Source: Candidatus Rifleibacterium amylolyticum (lineage in GTDB: Bacteria; Muiribacteriota; Ozemobacteria; Ozemobacterales; Ozemobacteraceae). Taken from it: a stretch of DNA of 64,000 bases. The stretch covers positions 275,321-339,320 of the forward strand of contig JAACJG010000004.1 of assembly GCA_009917695.1 (NCBI GenBank). The letters are read 5' to 3'. Positions 49,176 to 57,395 of this stretch are shown piece after piece (the stretch's first letter is position 1; the number at the start of each line of letters is the position of its first letter). The notes beneath the pieces are model-generated. The model ran no database searches. It had not been told where the DNA came from and was given only the letters and a program-made list of their open reading frames with translations. The position numbers were made by a program, and so were the translations under genes.

Positions 49176-51998
49176 TCAGTAGTTGCTGTTGTATTTGTAA
49201 ATCGCCAGCTGGTTAGCGGCGTTAAAATGCAACATGTACATTATGCCGGTTGAAGCTGCAAATTTAGGAGCCAGGTCTACGGTTAGATAATAACCGTTGA
49301 ATACTTTAAGGGATTGCTGGATGTTAAGGTTAAAATCTAACTGTTGTAGATAATGTTGTTGGCTTAATGGGCTTTTATAAGCCCATGTTCGGTTTTGTTT
49401 GTCAAATCCGATGCCGGAATTGACGTATGACGTTGGGAAGCTAGAGTAACCACTTCTCGCATCCATAACATAGGCGTTAGGAGTTCCTGACATATCATAT
49501 ACCAGGAAAAGCTGATTGCCTGCTGCATGAAATCCTAGAAGAGAGGAACTAGAAAATTGCCCAACAGTTGGAGGATTGGCAATTGTGATGTCCAGGTTGT
49601 TGAATGCTCGTACTTCATAATAGGTGCTGTCATTATAAACCAGATAAATACTGTTCATTACAGGGCTGTAGGCGATGTCCGTAGAATATCCTGAGGCATT
49701 CGCTCCGGCAGTGACGCTTCCTGAGTTAACGACGCTTAAAGACGAGTTGAGCTCTCTAAGCGCTATGAGAGTGCCTGATCTGACAACGAGGAAGATTCTG
49801 TCGTTCAGGCTTCTGACTCTAGCCATTTCTGGCGCAGCAATGGAGAAATCAGTCGCGATGTCTTTGGTGAAAGTTGGCGCACCGAGACTGCTGCTGAAAG
49901 CAGATATTGTAAGCGACGCAGCAGGGGTTGAATAGGTCAGATATGCTCCACTTGAGTTTGCGGCTAGACTGCGCGCTGATGTATCAGAGTCTGTTGTCAT
50001 TACACTGCTTGAATTAATCAGGGCATTTGTTGTCAGATCAAAGGACTGAATTGTAATCGGTCCGGAGTTGTCAAATGCTACATATGCGGTGTTGCCAACA
50101 ACTTCGAAGCCGAAGATTGTTCCTGTTGCAATGCCGGCGCCTGTGAGCTGCACGGAAGGTATGCTGTTAATTCCATCAGCTTTGGTGGCGAATGAGAAGG
50201 TTTGGGGGGTAGAGTTCGGGAGATTGGGATAGGTGCTGATGACTTCGATCGTGTAAGTGGTGCCGGGCAGCAGTTTGTCGTAGGTAAAGCTGTTGCCGAG
50301 AATTTTTTGCGGCGGTCTTACCTGGGCGGCACCCAGCAGGAGTCTGATCTGAACTTCGGTGACGTGGGGGGCATTCTGCCAGTTGTAGGTGATCGAGGTG
50401 TCGGTTGAGGAGCCGGTGAAGCTGGCGGCAAGAGGTGCCAGTACCGGGCGGGTGAAGGGTTTCTTGTTGCCGGGCAGGCGGCCTTCGGGCAGGATTTTAA
50501 CCAGCTGAACGATGTTGTCGCCGGGTGGCACCTGAGCGATGTTTATCACTACAGATGTATTGCTGATCGAGATGATGGTTGCCGGCTTGTCGTTTACGAA
50601 TGCCAGAAGGTTGGCGGCAACTGTTCCGAAATTGTTGCCGGGAATTGTAAGCTGATCTGGAGATGCTGCTACGGTGGTCGGAGTAGAAGTGATTATCGGC
50701 GCTATAAAAGTGGTAACCAGAGAGCGGTCGGTCAGGTCTACACCCTGAGTTACCGTAAAGGCGGCAGTAGCGCCGGTATAACCATTGCGCAGCGGATTTG
50801 CTTTGAGAACGTATGAGCCGGGGGGAATATTTTCAAAGCGGAATGGCGCTGGCGACTGATTCGAAATGATGCGGCGGTCAACAAAAGTTGGGCCGGCGGT
50901 AGTTGTTCCTTCTATTATTATTTCGCCTTCAGTGAAAGTCCAGTCGGTTATTGCCGGCCAGGTAACATTGCCTGCAACTACAGAGCCGCCTGTCTGAATG
51001 TGTGATAAGACGAAGTCAGCAAGATTTTCGGTTGTGTTGTCGAGAGCCGTTACAGTTACAGTTTGTGAAGCTGGTGCGAAATCGAGAAAACCTTCTGTTG
51101 GCATGACATAATATCTTCCCAGGCGGTTAACGAAAAAACTGTAATTGCCGGTGCTGTCAGTTGAAGTTCCGATAAGAACGCCATCGACCTCGGCTGCAAG
51201 AATTACGAACTGATCGACGATGTCAGCGCTGGTTGCTCCGGCGCCGGCGACAAATTTGCCGGCAATTTCCTTGTAGCCTTCAGTCTGCTGCGAGAGAGAA
51301 ATTGTGCCTATGTTGGTGGTTTCGCCCGGGTTAACGACGACTCCGGTTACTGGCGATGCGGTGCCTTTGCCGGGCATTACGGCGACTTCATAGGCAGTGC
51401 TGTCTGCGAGCGCATTTGACGGCACGTTGTTGATGACGAAATAGCCTGAAGCATCGGTCAGCGCGATGTAAGAAGTGCCTGAAACATATACGAAAACGGC
51501 GGCGGCACCCTGCTCGGAGGTTCCGATCATGGCGGTGACACGCCCACCGATCTTGCCGGTTGGCGTGAGCTGTGCGTCGAGTGAAGTCACCTGACCAAGC
51601 AACACGCCGGTCTGGGCGAACTGATGATTTTCGTCTTTAACGGCGATAAGGGTATATTGACCAACCGGAACATCGGTAAAGCTGTAGACTCCGGCGCCAT
51701 TGGTCGTGGTTGAATATGCGCCATCACTGATAAGCTGCTGGGCGATCAGGGAACTTCTGAGGGCTGGCATCTGAGTCATGCCAATGGTTGGAGCTTTTTC
51801 GCTTTTGTAAAGATATACTGAGGCATTGGCCAGCGGAACGCTGTCGAACAGCACGGTGCCGCTGAGGCTGGCGGTTTCTACGCTCGAAGCGGTCGGGCCG
51901 GCCGGGTTGGCTGTGCCGCCGCCACCGCCGCCGCAGCCGATGATGGCCAGAGAGAGAACGAAAAGACAGGTTAACAGTAGTGCGGATCTTCTTAACAT
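49176..51998 (-). CDS. Large lipoprotein with carboxypeptidase-regulatory-like, IPT/TIG and fibronectin III domains (paralogue B)
   Basis: 940 residues. Lipobox SLAIIGC then CGGGGGG. The N-terminal 230 residues closely follow paralogue A (ETASLSGTVLFDSVPLANAS; GVYSFTDVPVGQYTLIAVKD; TGVLLGQVTSLDAQLTPTGK), as does the C-terminal beta-propeller-like part ending KYNSNY. It differs by an IPT/TIG-like domain around 440-520 (TIPGNNFGTVAANLLAFVND) before the shared fibronectin III-like domain (TDTSITYNWQNAPHVTEVQI). Likely an outer-surface binding protein. A small lipoprotein gene lies directly upstream on the same strand (25-nt gap). Confidence 0.85.
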   Translation of the reverse strand: MLRRSALLLTCLFVLSLAIIGCGGGGGGTANPAGPTASSVETASLSGTVLFDSVPLANASVYLYKSEKAPTIGMTQMPALRSSLIAQQLISDGAYSTTTNGAGVYSFTDVPVGQYTLIAVKDENHQFAQTGVLLGQVTSLDAQLTPTGKIGGRVTAMIGTSEQGAAAVFVYVSGTSYIALTDASGYFVINNVPSNALADSTAYEVAVMPGKGTASPVTGVVVNPGETTNIGTISLSQQTEGYKEIAGKFVAGAGATSADIVDQFVILAAEVDGVLIGTSTDSTGNYSFFVNRLGRYYVMPTEGFLDFAPASQTVTVTALDNTTENLADFVLSHIQTGGSVVAGNVTWPAITDWTFTEGEIIIEGTTTAGPTFVDRRIISNQSPAPFRFENIPPGSYVLKANPLRNGYTGATAAFTVTQGVDLTDRSLVTTFIAPIITSTPTTVAASPDQLTIPGNNFGTVAANLLAFVNDKPATIISISNTSVVINIAQVPPGDNIVQLVKILPEGRLPGNKKPFTRPVLAPLAASFTGSSTDTSITYNWQNAPHVTEVQIRLLLGAAQVRPPQKILGNSFTYDKLLPGTTYTIEVISTYPNLPNSTPQTFSFATKADGINSIPSVQLTGAGIATGTIFGFEVVGNTAYVAFDNSGPITIQSFDLTTNALINSSSVMTTDSDTSARSLAANSSGAYLTYSTPAASLTISAFSSSLGAPTFTKDIATDFSIAAPEMARVRSLNDRIFLVVRSGTLIALRELNSSLSVVNSGSVTAGANASGYSTDIAYSPVMNSIYLVYNDSTYYEVRAFNNLDITIANPPTVGQFSSSSLLGFHAAGNQLFLVYDMSGTPNAYVMDARSGYSSFPTSYVNSGIGFDKQNRTWAYKSPLSQQHYLQQLDFNLNIQQSLKVFNGYYLTVDLAPKFAASTGIMYMLHFNAANQLAIYKYNSNY

Positions 51999-52023
51999 CT
52001 TGATAAAACTCCTGTAAGCGGAC

Positions 52024-52692
52024 TCAGCCGATTATTATGCCTGAAATAGTTTTGGGATCGTAACCATCTCGTTCGATGACCATGTAATAGGTGCCGGGAA
52101 TCATGTTTGTGAATGAGTAAAAACCGGTTTCGTCGGTGGTTGTAGAGCCTGCGAAAGTGCCGGTAGCCTGATCGTAAATCTCGATCAGAGCGCCGCTGAC
52201 TGGCAGGCCACTGGTTTCGTCTGAAATTACGCCTTTTACCCCGGTTTCAGTAACGACAACTATCGGCAGTTCAGTAATCTCGATGTCGTCGAGATACCAG
52301 GCGGTGACATCTTTGAACATGGTGAAAATCAGCTTGAGACTGCCGCGTGTCGGGTTTGTCGACAGATAACTGGTATAAACCCTGGCATTGCTGCTGCTGA
52401 GGTATTGGATTTCATCGATCTGCAGGGGCCATTCTTCGCCGCTCATATCTTTGAAATATATGTAATTGCCTTCGCCGGTGGTTTCCTGCTCGACAAGGGC
52501 TTCTCCGGTTTCACTGCTGACAAGGCCTGCCTGTGAACTCTGCCAGGCGGCGAGAAGTTCATAAACTGCTGACTCAGGTGTCGACGTGTTGACGCCGGCC
52601 CCAGAAGAAGAGCCTCCTCCAGAACAGCCAACCATGGCGGTCAGCGCAAAGAACATTAAAATAGCCCATGCAGGCAGGTTCTTACCACTCAT
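52024..52692 (-). CDS. Small lipoprotein with C-terminal carboxypeptidase-regulatory-like domain
   Basis: 222 residues from the ATG at 52692, which has GGGAGG six bases upstream; the ATG nine codons earlier lacks one. Lipobox AMVGC followed by SGGGSSSG. A middle region (about 40-145) is a small alpha/beta fold resembling an NTF2/lumazine-binding-like domain (SAVYELLAAWQSSQAGL; LKLIFTMFKDVTAWYLDDIE). The last 70 residues are a carboxypeptidase-regulatory-like sandwich (VKGVISDETSGLPVSGALIE; TDETGFYSFTNMIPGTYYM). It precedes paralogue B by 25 nt and is probably co-transcribed. Confidence 0.75.
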   Translation of the reverse strand: MSGKNLPAWAILMFFALTAMVGCSGGGSSSGAGVNTSTPESAVYELLAAWQSSQAGLVSSETGEALVEQETTGEGNYIYFKDMSGEEWPLQIDEIQYLSSSNARVYTSYLSTNPTRGSLKLIFTMFKDVTAWYLDDIEITELPIVVVTETGVKGVISDETSGLPVSGALIEIYDQATGTFAGSTTTDETGFYSFTNMIPGTYYMVIERDGYDPKTISGIIIG

Positions 52693-52734
52693 TACATTCC
52701 TCCCGGAAAGAAAACTCATTACAACTATTATGAA

Positions 52735-53151
52735 CTATTCGCCAATAACCTTGATCAGCACACGTTTTCGCCGGTTACCGTCGAATTCGCCGTAGAAAAT
52801 CTGTTCCCATGGGCCAAAATCGAGTTTTCCGGCAGTTATTGCAACGACCACTTCGCGACCCATGATGGTGCGCTTGAGATGTGCATCAGCATTGTCTTCG
52901 CTGCCATTGTGCTTATACTGCGAGTATGGCTTCTCGGGCGCAAGCTTTTCGAGCCATACTTCGAAATCATTGTGCAGTCCGCTTTCGTCGTCATTGATAA
53001 AAACGCTGGCGGTGATGTGCATGGCGTTAACCAGCACCAGACCTTCCTGGACACCACTGGCTGCAACAGCCTGCTGAACCTCGGGGGTTATATTGACCAG
53101 GCCGCGCCGGCCCTTGATTTCGAACCAGAGTTCCTGTCGGTAGCTTTTCAC
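52735..53151 (-). CDS. YjbQ/UPF0047 family protein
   Basis: 138 residues, usual length. Family motifs: [36 protein letters not shown] (HITASV), and [37 protein letters not shown]. Some members show weak thiamine-phosphate synthase activity, and the family is annotated that way, but the true role is unsettled. It lies 42 nt upstream of the small lipoprotein gene on the same strand. A thiamine transporter gene (thiT) is 6.5 kb away, not linked. Confidence 0.9.
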   Translation of the reverse strand: MKSYRQELWFEIKGRRGLVNITPEVQQAVAASGVQEGLVLVNAMHITASVFINDDESGLHNDFEVWLEKLAPEKPYSQYKHNGSEDNADAHLKRTIMGREVVVAITAGKLDFGPWEQIFYGEFDGNRRKRVLIKVIGE

Positions 53152-53248
53152 TGAACTGGTCTCCTTGAGAATATGAACTTATCAACCGCTTAGAACACTT
53201 TATTCTAAACTCTTTTTTTGCTTTCTTCAAATTTTTTGTGGTTCAAAT

Positions 53249-53437
53249 AGCAATTCTCGGTCAAAATCAAGTGTCATTCTGCGCGAGCCGTCAGGCGCAG
53301 TCGCAGAATCCATCTTTTTAGCGGCCTCTCTGGATCCTGCGACTGCGCTTCGCTTCGCGCAGGATGACGAACAAAAAGCCAGGCTCCAACATCGTGATCC
53401 CTGTTGTTGCGGGTTTTACGCCTCACCGAGAATTGCT
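53249..53437 (-). mobile_element. 189-bp MITE-like element, copy 1
   Basis: Bounded by AGCAATTCTCGGT (53249-53261) and its exact inverse ACCGAGAATTGCT (53425-53437). The centre is a REP-like palindrome (GTCATTCTGCGC at 53273, GCGCAGGATGAC ending 53368). The reverse complement aligns end to end, without length change, with copy 2 at 60220-60408, at roughly 80-85% identity by eye. No reading frame is present. No target duplication is evident. Confidence 0.75.
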
Positions 53438-53455
53438 GGCTGTTGTGCAGAATGC

Positions 53456-53484
53456 TGGCAAAAAAATGGCGGTGGTGATATTAT
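53456..53484 (+). promoter_or_regulatory. Putative promoter of gene 53524
   Basis: TGGCAA (53456-53461), 17-nt spacer, TGA then TATTAT (53479-53484). The -35 is poor; the -10 is extended. Confidence 0.45.
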
Positions 53485-53523
53485 CAGGTGACTGAAACTT
53501 TACGCATCAAAGGAAGATAAGCA

Positions 53524-53805
53524 ATGCTCGACAGAATTGACCGACTGGTGTTCTATTTTACCGTTGAGTGCGCTAACTGCCGGGACGTTATGAAGGTCAG
53601 CCACGAAACCATTCTCATGAAGTCTGGCGAGCTTTTCTGCTCTCTATGCGGAAAAGATGTTAAAGTGCCAGATTATGAGAAACTTGCGCGTGCTGCTGCC
53701 AGCCTTAACGAATATGTCAGTGACAGTTTTAACTCCAAATACGTCAAGCTGGTGCTCAACGAAAAATACGTTCCGCTGGATGACATGCCCGCTGCCGGGC
53801 ACTGA
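53524..53805 (+). CDS. Small zinc-ribbon-like protein
   Basis: 93 residues. Two CxxC pairs (ECANCRD at about 16-20 and FCSLCGK at about 39-43) about 20 residues apart form a likely treble-clef or zinc-ribbon module, followed by a helical C-terminus (YEKLARAAASLNEYVSDSFN). AAGGAAG precedes the ATG by 9 nt. No family is recognised and no signal peptide is seen. It stands alone, downstream of the 189-bp element, between it and a degenerate repeat. Confidence 0.65.
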   Translation: MLDRIDRLVFYFTVECANCRDVMKVSHETILMKSGELFCSLCGKDVKVPDYEKLARAAASLNEYVSDSFNSKYVKLVLNEKYVPLDDMPAAGH

Positions 53806-53825
53806 GCCGATCGTTCTCCTGCCAT

Positions 53826-53960
53826 TTTACGCGCAGCTGTCAGGCGAAATTGCAGAAACCATATGCTTTGTTGAAATTCTGTGAGATTCTGCGACTTCGC
53901 GCAATGACGGTTTAGCTAGCGCAGGATGGTTTGCCTTCGTGACGGTTAGCTAGCGCAGGC
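53826..53960. repeat. Degenerate GTCATTCTGCGC-family repeat with a short direct repeat
   Basis: Worn pieces of the REP-like family (GATTCTGCGACTTCGCGCAA) and a doubled GACGGTTAGCTAGCGCAGG-like unit (53906-53925 and 53941-53960). Confidence 0.4.
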
Positions 53961-53991
53961 TTACGGTTACGTTTTGTGCCGCATGCTGAGT

Positions 53992-54549
53992 TTACAACTG
54001 AGCGAGGACGCCTTTGTTGACCTGTTTTACCGCATCGGCGCCAAGGAGTTGTTCGACGAGCGCAAAAGCGAACTCGAAGGTGGTTCCGGCTGCGCGCGAA
54101 GTGGTGACGTTGCCGTCAATGACTACCCTGTCTTCGCAATAATTGACGCCGACCATGTGTTCGGCTGCAGCCGGGTGTGAGGTGGCGCGCCGTCCATTGA
54201 TCAGGCCGGCTTTGGCGAGCACAGCAGGTGCGGCGCAGATTGCCGCGACTTTTTTTCCGGCTGCATGCATTTTCTGGATGAAGCCGATGACCTTTTGATT
54301 AGCGCCGAGATTGCGGGTGCCGTCGATTCCGCCTGGCAGAATGGCGATATCGCAGTTTTCGACCGCGATCTCGTCGAGGCAGAGATCTGGCAGCATGCTG
54401 ATATTGCGCGAGCCTTTGACGGCGGCTTTGTCGGCAGCGAGTGTGACAGTTTGCGCTTCGATGCCGGCGCGTCTGAGAATATCGACAGTTATGGTCAGTT
54501 CCATTTCTTCAAAGCCGGGTGCCATGAATACCAGCGCTTTTTTGGTCAT
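53992..54549 (-). CDS. DJ-1/PfpI family protein
   Basis: 185 residues, one DJ-1/PfpI domain: KALVFMAPGFEEMELTITVD with the conserved glutamate, ILPGGIDGTRNL, and the nucleophile-elbow cysteine in VAAICAAPAVLAKAGLI, then ATSHPAAAEHM and GNVTTSRAAGTTFEFAFALV. It is closest in pattern to the DJ-1/YajL/ThiJ branch (deglycase or chaperone-like claims, oxidative stress), not the PfpI protease branch. It follows the glycosyltransferase gene by 75 nt. Confidence 0.93.
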   Translation of the reverse strand: MTKKALVFMAPGFEEMELTITVDILRRAGIEAQTVTLAADKAAVKGSRNISMLPDLCLDEIAVENCDIAILPGGIDGTRNLGANQKVIGFIQKMHAAGKKVAAICAAPAVLAKAGLINGRRATSHPAAAEHMVGVNYCEDRVVIDGNVTTSRAAGTTFEFAFALVEQLLGADAVKQVNKGVLAQL

Positions 54550-54624
54550 TATCGGTTTTCTCCTCCGTAAAAGTTTAATTCGATTACGAGAATGATCAGG
54601 ATTACGCGAACTAGTAAGATCGTT

Positions 54625-55857
54625 TCATGGGCGCAACAGGTCGAGGCAGGTGATGAAAACATCATCGACGCTGATGGCACGCATGCAGGCGTTGTCGTTG
54701 CAGGCGGTGGCACGGTGGTTGTATGAGCTGACACAGGGTGAGCAGGCGAGTTCGGCCGAAATTGCGACCTTGTTTTTGCCGAGAGCGCCGTAGAGTCTCG
54801 GGGTTTCTGGGCCAAACAGGGTTATGACCGGCAGATCGGTCAACGAGGCAAAATGCGAAGGGCCGCTGTCGTTGGTGATCATCAGGTCACAGACTGAATA
54901 CAACACGAGCAGCTGGCGCAGTGAAGTTTTGCCGACCATGTTGATGACGCGGCTGTTGCCAAGAGCCGCGGCGACGCGTTCTGACTCTGGCCTCTCATTC
55001 ATGGTGCCGGTAAGGACAATACTTATCTCAGGCTTTTCGAGCAGGCGGCGGCCGAGTTCGATGAAGTTTTCGAGTGGCCAGCGGCGCAGCGGCACCAGTT
55101 CACTTGAGTTGGCATTGATGATGACCAGGCGGTTCTCGCGCGGACAATCTGGCGCTTCACGATAAAGCTGCTCTCTGACCTGTTGCTGCTCTTCCGGTGT
55201 CGTGTTGAGAGTCGCCAGTTCGAGCTCGTCGAGGGGTTTTACTGCGGTTTTGTTGAGAGGAATCTGCCCGGCCGGCTGAATCACCGCTTCGACCATCGAC
55301 AGAAAGGTCTGGGCGGTGTGAATATGCGGGTTATATTGTACCGGATGTGTAAAAAAGCAGCCTTTATAGAGGCCTTCCATGGTAAATCGGTTAAAACCGC
55401 AACTGGAACTGGCTCCGGTCAGTTCGGCAAGAATAGCCGATGCGCGCGAAAAGAATTCGAGGTCGAAGACCAGATCGAACTCGGCGAGGTTGAGCGAAAC
55501 AAGTCGGTGCAGTGCGTCCCAGGCGAAGATGAACAAATTCGAAGTTCGAATGGTATGAATGTTCGCCTTTGGCACCAGGCCAAGCATGTCCACTGCTGCT
55601 GTATTCTCGGCGAAAACGAGAAAGTGAAATTCGCAGTCCGGCCAGATTTCGCGGGCGCGCCTGAGCATCGCATACATGAGAACTGTGCTGCCCATTTCCG
55701 CCGGCTTGACCATGAGAATTTTGCCGATCGGAGCATCGGCGAGCGAGCCGAAGCGGCGGGGCCAGAAACGGTCGAGAATTTTGCGGCGCAGGCTGAGCAG
55801 GGCACAGATGGGCGGGCCCAGAGTTGCATCGATTTTTCGCATGGTATCTGGTTTCAT
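54625..55857 (-). CDS. Glycosyltransferase family 9 (heptosyltransferase-like)
   Basis: 410 residues with an N-terminal extension of about 40 residues before the first Rossmann strand (GKILMVKPAEMGSTVLMYAM). The C-terminal GT-B domain has the family 9 signature ITNDSGPSHFASLTDLPVITLFGPE, and LVIINANSSELVPLRRWPLE. Family 9 enzymes add ADP-heptose or related sugars to lipopolysaccharide core at the inner membrane. CSPC and CNDNAC cysteines near the end resemble those in heptosyltransferases that end with CxxC. No other LPS gene is adjacent. Confidence 0.9.
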   Translation of the reverse strand: MKPDTMRKIDATLGPPICALLSLRRKILDRFWPRRFGSLADAPIGKILMVKPAEMGSTVLMYAMLRRAREIWPDCEFHFLVFAENTAAVDMLGLVPKANIHTIRTSNLFIFAWDALHRLVSLNLAEFDLVFDLEFFSRASAILAELTGASSSCGFNRFTMEGLYKGCFFTHPVQYNPHIHTAQTFLSMVEAVIQPAGQIPLNKTAVKPLDELELATLNTTPEEQQQVREQLYREAPDCPRENRLVIINANSSELVPLRRWPLENFIELGRRLLEKPEISIVLTGTMNERPESERVAAALGNSRVINMVGKTSLRQLLVLYSVCDLMITNDSGPSHFASLTDLPVITLFGPETPRLYGALGKNKVAISAELACSPCVSSYNHRATACNDNACMRAISVDDVFITCLDLLRP

Positions 55858-56023
55858 GTTGCGATTATAGCACAGAGGTTCGTATGACCCAAAATATTAT
55901 TCAAACCTGTACTGATAAGGGTTCTTTTGGCTGTCTATGCTGGTTCTGCCGTCTGGCAAAAAACGGCGGCATGGCGCGGGTGATTTATGTTATATTGCGT
56001 TTATTCAATCTGCGGGGGATGCT

Positions 56024-56593
56024 ATGGAACCAGCTGATTTTGCAGTGCGTATCGAGGAAGTGATGACCGAGGAGTGCTCGAGTTACGAGTGCGTTCTGGT
56101 CGACGATGATGAGATCGGGCGACTGTGGACGTTCGTTATTGAAGACACCTTCAGCGGCTATTTGAGCGTTGATGACAACGAAGAAAGCTTGAAGGTGCGG
56201 ACAGTGACAGTAGGCATAAATCTCAAGGATATCACCGGCGCTTCGCGCGAGGAGCTGCTCGAATTGTTCGCGCGCAATGCCGGGCTGGTAAGCGCCAATT
56301 TCAGTGTGATGAAGTTCCCGGTCGCTGCTGATGCAGAAGAAGAACCTTTGATAATAGATGAAGGTGAAGATGTTGATTTTGCTGGCGACGAAGCTGAACC
56401 GGAACTGCATGATATGCTGATCATTCAGACTCGTTTGCCATTCGAGGCTTTTGCCCCGGAAGACTTTGGTGGTTACATACAGAATCTGCTCTTTCAGGCT
56501 GATCTGCAGCTGACTCAGGCGGATGATGACGAAGAGGGCGGGCTAACTGATTTTGATGAAGACGATGAACTTGACGATGATTTTGATGATTGA
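56024..56593 (+). CDS. Acidic protein of unknown function
   Basis: 189 residues from the ATG at 56024, preceded by GGGGGA. The fold looks alpha/beta with a two-part pattern (LWTFVIEDTFSGYLSVDDNE ... LFARNAGLVSANFSVMKF, then LIIQTRLPFEAFAPEDFGGY), loosely like YbjN or secretion-chaperone folds; this is weak. The C-terminus is a strongly acidic run of Asp/Glu. No signal peptide. It is followed 13 nt later by gene 56607 and is probably co-transcribed. Confidence 0.7.
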   Translation: MEPADFAVRIEEVMTEECSSYECVLVDDDEIGRLWTFVIEDTFSGYLSVDDNEESLKVRTVTVGINLKDITGASREELLELFARNAGLVSANFSVMKFPVAADAEEEPLIIDEGEDVDFAGDEAEPELHDMLIIQTRLPFEAFAPEDFGGYIQNLLFQADLQLTQADDDEEGGLTDFDEDDELDDDFDD

Positions 56594-56606
56594 GGAGTGA
56601 CAGTCG

Positions 56607-57380
56607 ATGCAGCCGCAAACCAGCCTCAGCCTGCCAGAAGCAATCAAAAGCGATATTAGTATTTATCTTGCTCCCGATGAGAAAGTGCTCAAGGCGATCA
56701 GGTCAGACGCTGAGCGCACAGCCAGTAAGGGCCAGGTCTGGCTGATTCTGAGCACTGGATCGGTTATTTTTCATACCTGTGAGATCGGTAAGGAGCCTAT
56801 TATTGCTCTGTTGTCACGGCGCGAGATTCGTGAGATCGAATATTTTCAGCGCTTGAATGAAGTCGTGCTTACTTTTGTGCCGGCACGCAGCCCGCAGAAC
56901 GTTACGCGACTTAGTTTTGCCAACAGTCAGCGGCCTGAGCTGGAAGATTTTTGCGACGATCTTGCTGATCTGATCAGTTTTAAAAAAGAGACGGCGGGCG
57001 GCGTAAAAACTTATGCAGCGCCGGTAGTGTCTTCGCCCACGCCAGACACACAGGAGTTGCCGTCTTCTGCCCTGCGTAGCGCCGCTTCGGCAGTGAAATA
57101 CTCGACAAAGCCGGTTTCTGAGAGTCGCCCGAAAGTTGAGCCGGTTGCGGCAAAGAAGGCTGCGCCAGAAATTAAACCTGACGTGAAGATTGCCGAATCG
57201 CCAAAAGAAGCTCCTGCTTCATCACCTGATTCTTCGTCAGCTGTAAGCATTGATAAGGTTGTTCAGAATACGACTGCGCAAGGAGCGATTGGCTATGTCG
57301 TTGCTGCAACAGTCATCTCTGTTCTGGTCGGGTTCCTCTGGTACAAGTTTTTCAGCTCACTGGCCCGAATCAAAGATTGA
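56607..57380 (+). CDS. Tail-anchored protein with PH-like N-terminal domain
   Basis: 257 residues. The first 130 residues alternate strands and a helix in a PH-like way (LAPDEKVLKAIRSDAE; GQVWLILSTGSVIFHTCEIG; REIREIEYFQRLNEVVLTFV), like the bacterial domains that open with an 'L..gE.v' strand. A Pro/Ser/Ala/Lys-rich disordered linker spans about 135-225. A single C-terminal membrane helix (IGYVVAATVISVLVGFLWYK) ends it. It would face the cytoplasm, anchored at its tail. Paired with the acidic gene before it; function unknown. Confidence 0.65.
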   Translation: MQPQTSLSLPEAIKSDISIYLAPDEKVLKAIRSDAERTASKGQVWLILSTGSVIFHTCEIGKEPIIALLSRREIREIEYFQRLNEVVLTFVPARSPQNVTRLSFANSQRPELEDFCDDLADLISFKKETAGGVKTYAAPVVSSPTPDTQELPSSALRSAASAVKYSTKPVSESRPKVEPVAAKKAAPEIKPDVKIAESPKEAPASSPDSSSAVSIDKVVQNTTAQGAIGYVVAATVISVLVGFLWYKFFSSLARIKD

Positions 57381-57395
57381 CGCAGCTGATCAGGC

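Noticed and set aside
53449-53480. Sigma-54-like GG-N10-GC (TGGCAAAAAAATGGCG) before gene 53524
   Set aside because: The -12 part reads TGGC instead of TTGC and a sigma-70-type TATTAT fits the spacing; a weak match only.
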